Assembly (NCBI GenBank): GCA_046049675.1
Contig: JBJORA010000124.1
Location: forward strand, 1 to 7,844
Direction: 5' to 3'
Source: CAIXQW01 sp046049675
GTDB lineage: Bacteria > Bacteroidota > Bacteroidia > Chitinophagales > Chitinophagaceae
DNA: 7,844 nt
Shown here one piece after another: positions 7,185 through 7,844 of this stretch. The position numbers and the translations under genes were made by a program. The first letter of the stretch is position 1, and each line of letters starts with the position of its first letter. The notes beneath the pieces were generated by a model. That model was not told the origin of the DNA, ran no database searches, and was given only the letters and a program-made list of their open reading frames with translations.

Positions 7185-7844
7185 ATGGCACAAGATTTAT
7201 ATACGCACCCCGACTATTACCAACTAGACGAATTGCTAAGCGAAGAGCACAAACTTATTCGCGATAGTGTACGTGCTTTTATTAAAAAAGAAGTTAGCCC
7301 GCACATTGAAGACTGGGCACAGAATTGTGAATTTCCAAAACATCTTGTACCAAAAATGGGAGAGATGGGTTTATTTGGCCCAACAATTCCGGTTGAATAC
7401 GGCGGTGGCGGCTTAGACTATATTAGCTATGGTATTATGATGCAGGAAGTGGAGCGCAGCGATAGCGGTATGCGCAGCACTGCAAGTGTGCAAGGCAGTC
7501 TTGTGATGTTTCCAATCTATCAATATGGTAGCGAAGAACAGCGCAAAAAGTACTTGCCTAAATTGGCGAGCGGCGAGTGGTTAGGCTGCTTTGGATTAAC
7601 AGAGCCAGATAGTGGTAGCGATCCAGGAAGCATGATTACTAATATTAAAGATGCTAGCGACCATGTTATACTAAACGGTGCTAAAATGTGGATCAGTAAT
7701 AGTCCGCATGCGCAAGTAGCTGTTGTATGGGCTAAGGATGAGGCTGGCGAAGTACGCGGTGTTATAGTAGAGCGCGGCATGGAAGGTTTTACCACGCCTG
7801 AAATTCACGGCAAATGGAGCTTGCGTGCAAGTTGCACTGGCGAA
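7185..7844 (+). CDS. Glutaryl-CoA dehydrogenase-type acyl-CoA dehydrogenase (N-terminal part, runs off right edge)
   Basis: The first 220 residues of an FAD-dependent acyl-CoA dehydrogenase, out of about 390-400 expected. The family oxidises an acyl-CoA at the alpha-beta bond; glutaryl-CoA dehydrogenase also decarboxylates, giving crotonyl-CoA in lysine and tryptophan breakdown, and passes electrons to ETF. The acyl-CoA dehydrogenase signature GLTEPDSGSDPGS is present at 137-149. RSTASVQGSLVM (97-108) keeps the Arg97 and Ser101 spacing that binds the glutaryl carboxylate in the human enzyme. KMWISNSP, VVWAKDE, IVERGM and HGKWSLRAS also follow the glutaryl-CoA dehydrogenase pattern closely. 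The catalytic Glu lies in the missing C-terminal part. The ATG at 7185 gives a normal short N-terminus (MAQDLYTHPD) with no signal peptide, as expected for a cytoplasmic enzyme. The gene is divergent from the cytochrome, with 182 bases between the starts. Subfamily is well supported by motifs; substrate specificity remains inferred. The usual gene name is gcdH, but I leave the symbol blank because the gene is incomplete. Confidence 0.9.
   Translation, partial: MAQDLYTHPDYYQLDELLSEEHKLIRDSVRAFIKKEVSPHIEDWAQNCEFPKHLVPKMGEMGLFGPTIPVEYGGGGLDYISYGIMMQEVERSDSGMRSTASVQGSLVMFPIYQYGSEEQRKKYLPKLASGEWLGCFGLTEPDSGSDPGSMITNIKDASDHVILNGAKMWISNSPHAQVAVVWAKDEAGEVRGVIVERGMEGFTTPEIHGKWSLRASCTGE

Noticed and set aside
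6975..7193. 72-residue minus-strand open frame across the divergent promoter region
   Set aside because: It overlaps the cytochrome start in another frame and shows no domain, signal peptide or conserved motif.
7520..7795. 91-residue minus-strand open frame
   Set aside because: It is antisense to the strongly conserved glutaryl-CoA dehydrogenase sequence.
1..7844. CRISPR arrays, tRNA or rRNA genes, insertion sequences
   Set aside because: I saw no regularly spaced repeats, no tRNA cloverleaf or rRNA-like stretch, and no transposase-like protein.

Overview
The window looks like a chromosomal piece of a member of the phylum Bacteroidota, probably from the Chitinophagales/Sphingobacteriales side (inference; no marker gene here fixes the genus). 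Base composition is moderately AT-rich. One secreted protein carries a type IX secretion (T9SS) type A sorting domain together with GEVED and SprB-like modules, an anti-sigma/outer-membrane-barrel fusion is present, and Shine-Dalgarno sequences are weak. All of these are typical of that phylum.

Layout. (1) Positions 1-117 hold no intact gene. They contain a nested inverted repeat at the left edge and what looks like the scrambled start of a sigma factor gene. (2) About 118-3305 (+) is a tight three-gene cluster: an ECF sigma factor with a broken or misread 5' end, a 534-residue protein at 552-2156, and a PKD-domain lipoprotein at 2160-3305 whose start lies 3 bases after the preceding stop. 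The 534-residue protein has a cytoplasmic head, one inner-membrane helix, a roughly 275-residue Ser/Thr/Asn/Gln/Ala-rich linker and a C-terminal barrel. (3) Positions 3306-3452 are intergenic and contain a strong hairpin that probably ends the cluster. (4) 3453-6599 (+) encodes a large modular surface protein exported by T9SS. (5) 6634-7002 (-) is a small c-type cytochrome lipoprotein, convergent with the surface protein. (6) From 7185 to the right edge (+) is the first 220 codons of a glutaryl-CoA dehydrogenase-type acyl-CoA dehydrogenase, divergent from the cytochrome.

How the genes may work together. The most interesting part is the sigma factor cluster. The 534-residue protein has the architecture of the dual membrane-spanning anti-sigma factors (Dma family) described in Bacteroides thetaiotaomicron. 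In that model a protein anchored in the inner membrane reaches across the periplasm through a disordered linker to a barrel in the outer membrane, and so reports outer-membrane state directly to a cytoplasmic ECF sigma factor. Here the head would bind the sigma factor encoded just upstream. The co-transcribed PKD lipoprotein is an unexplained third component that could be a partner or ligand-sensing subunit. The large T9SS protein downstream lies behind its own terminator and may or may not be a target. The cytochrome and the dehydrogenase look like ordinary metabolic genes unrelated to the cluster.
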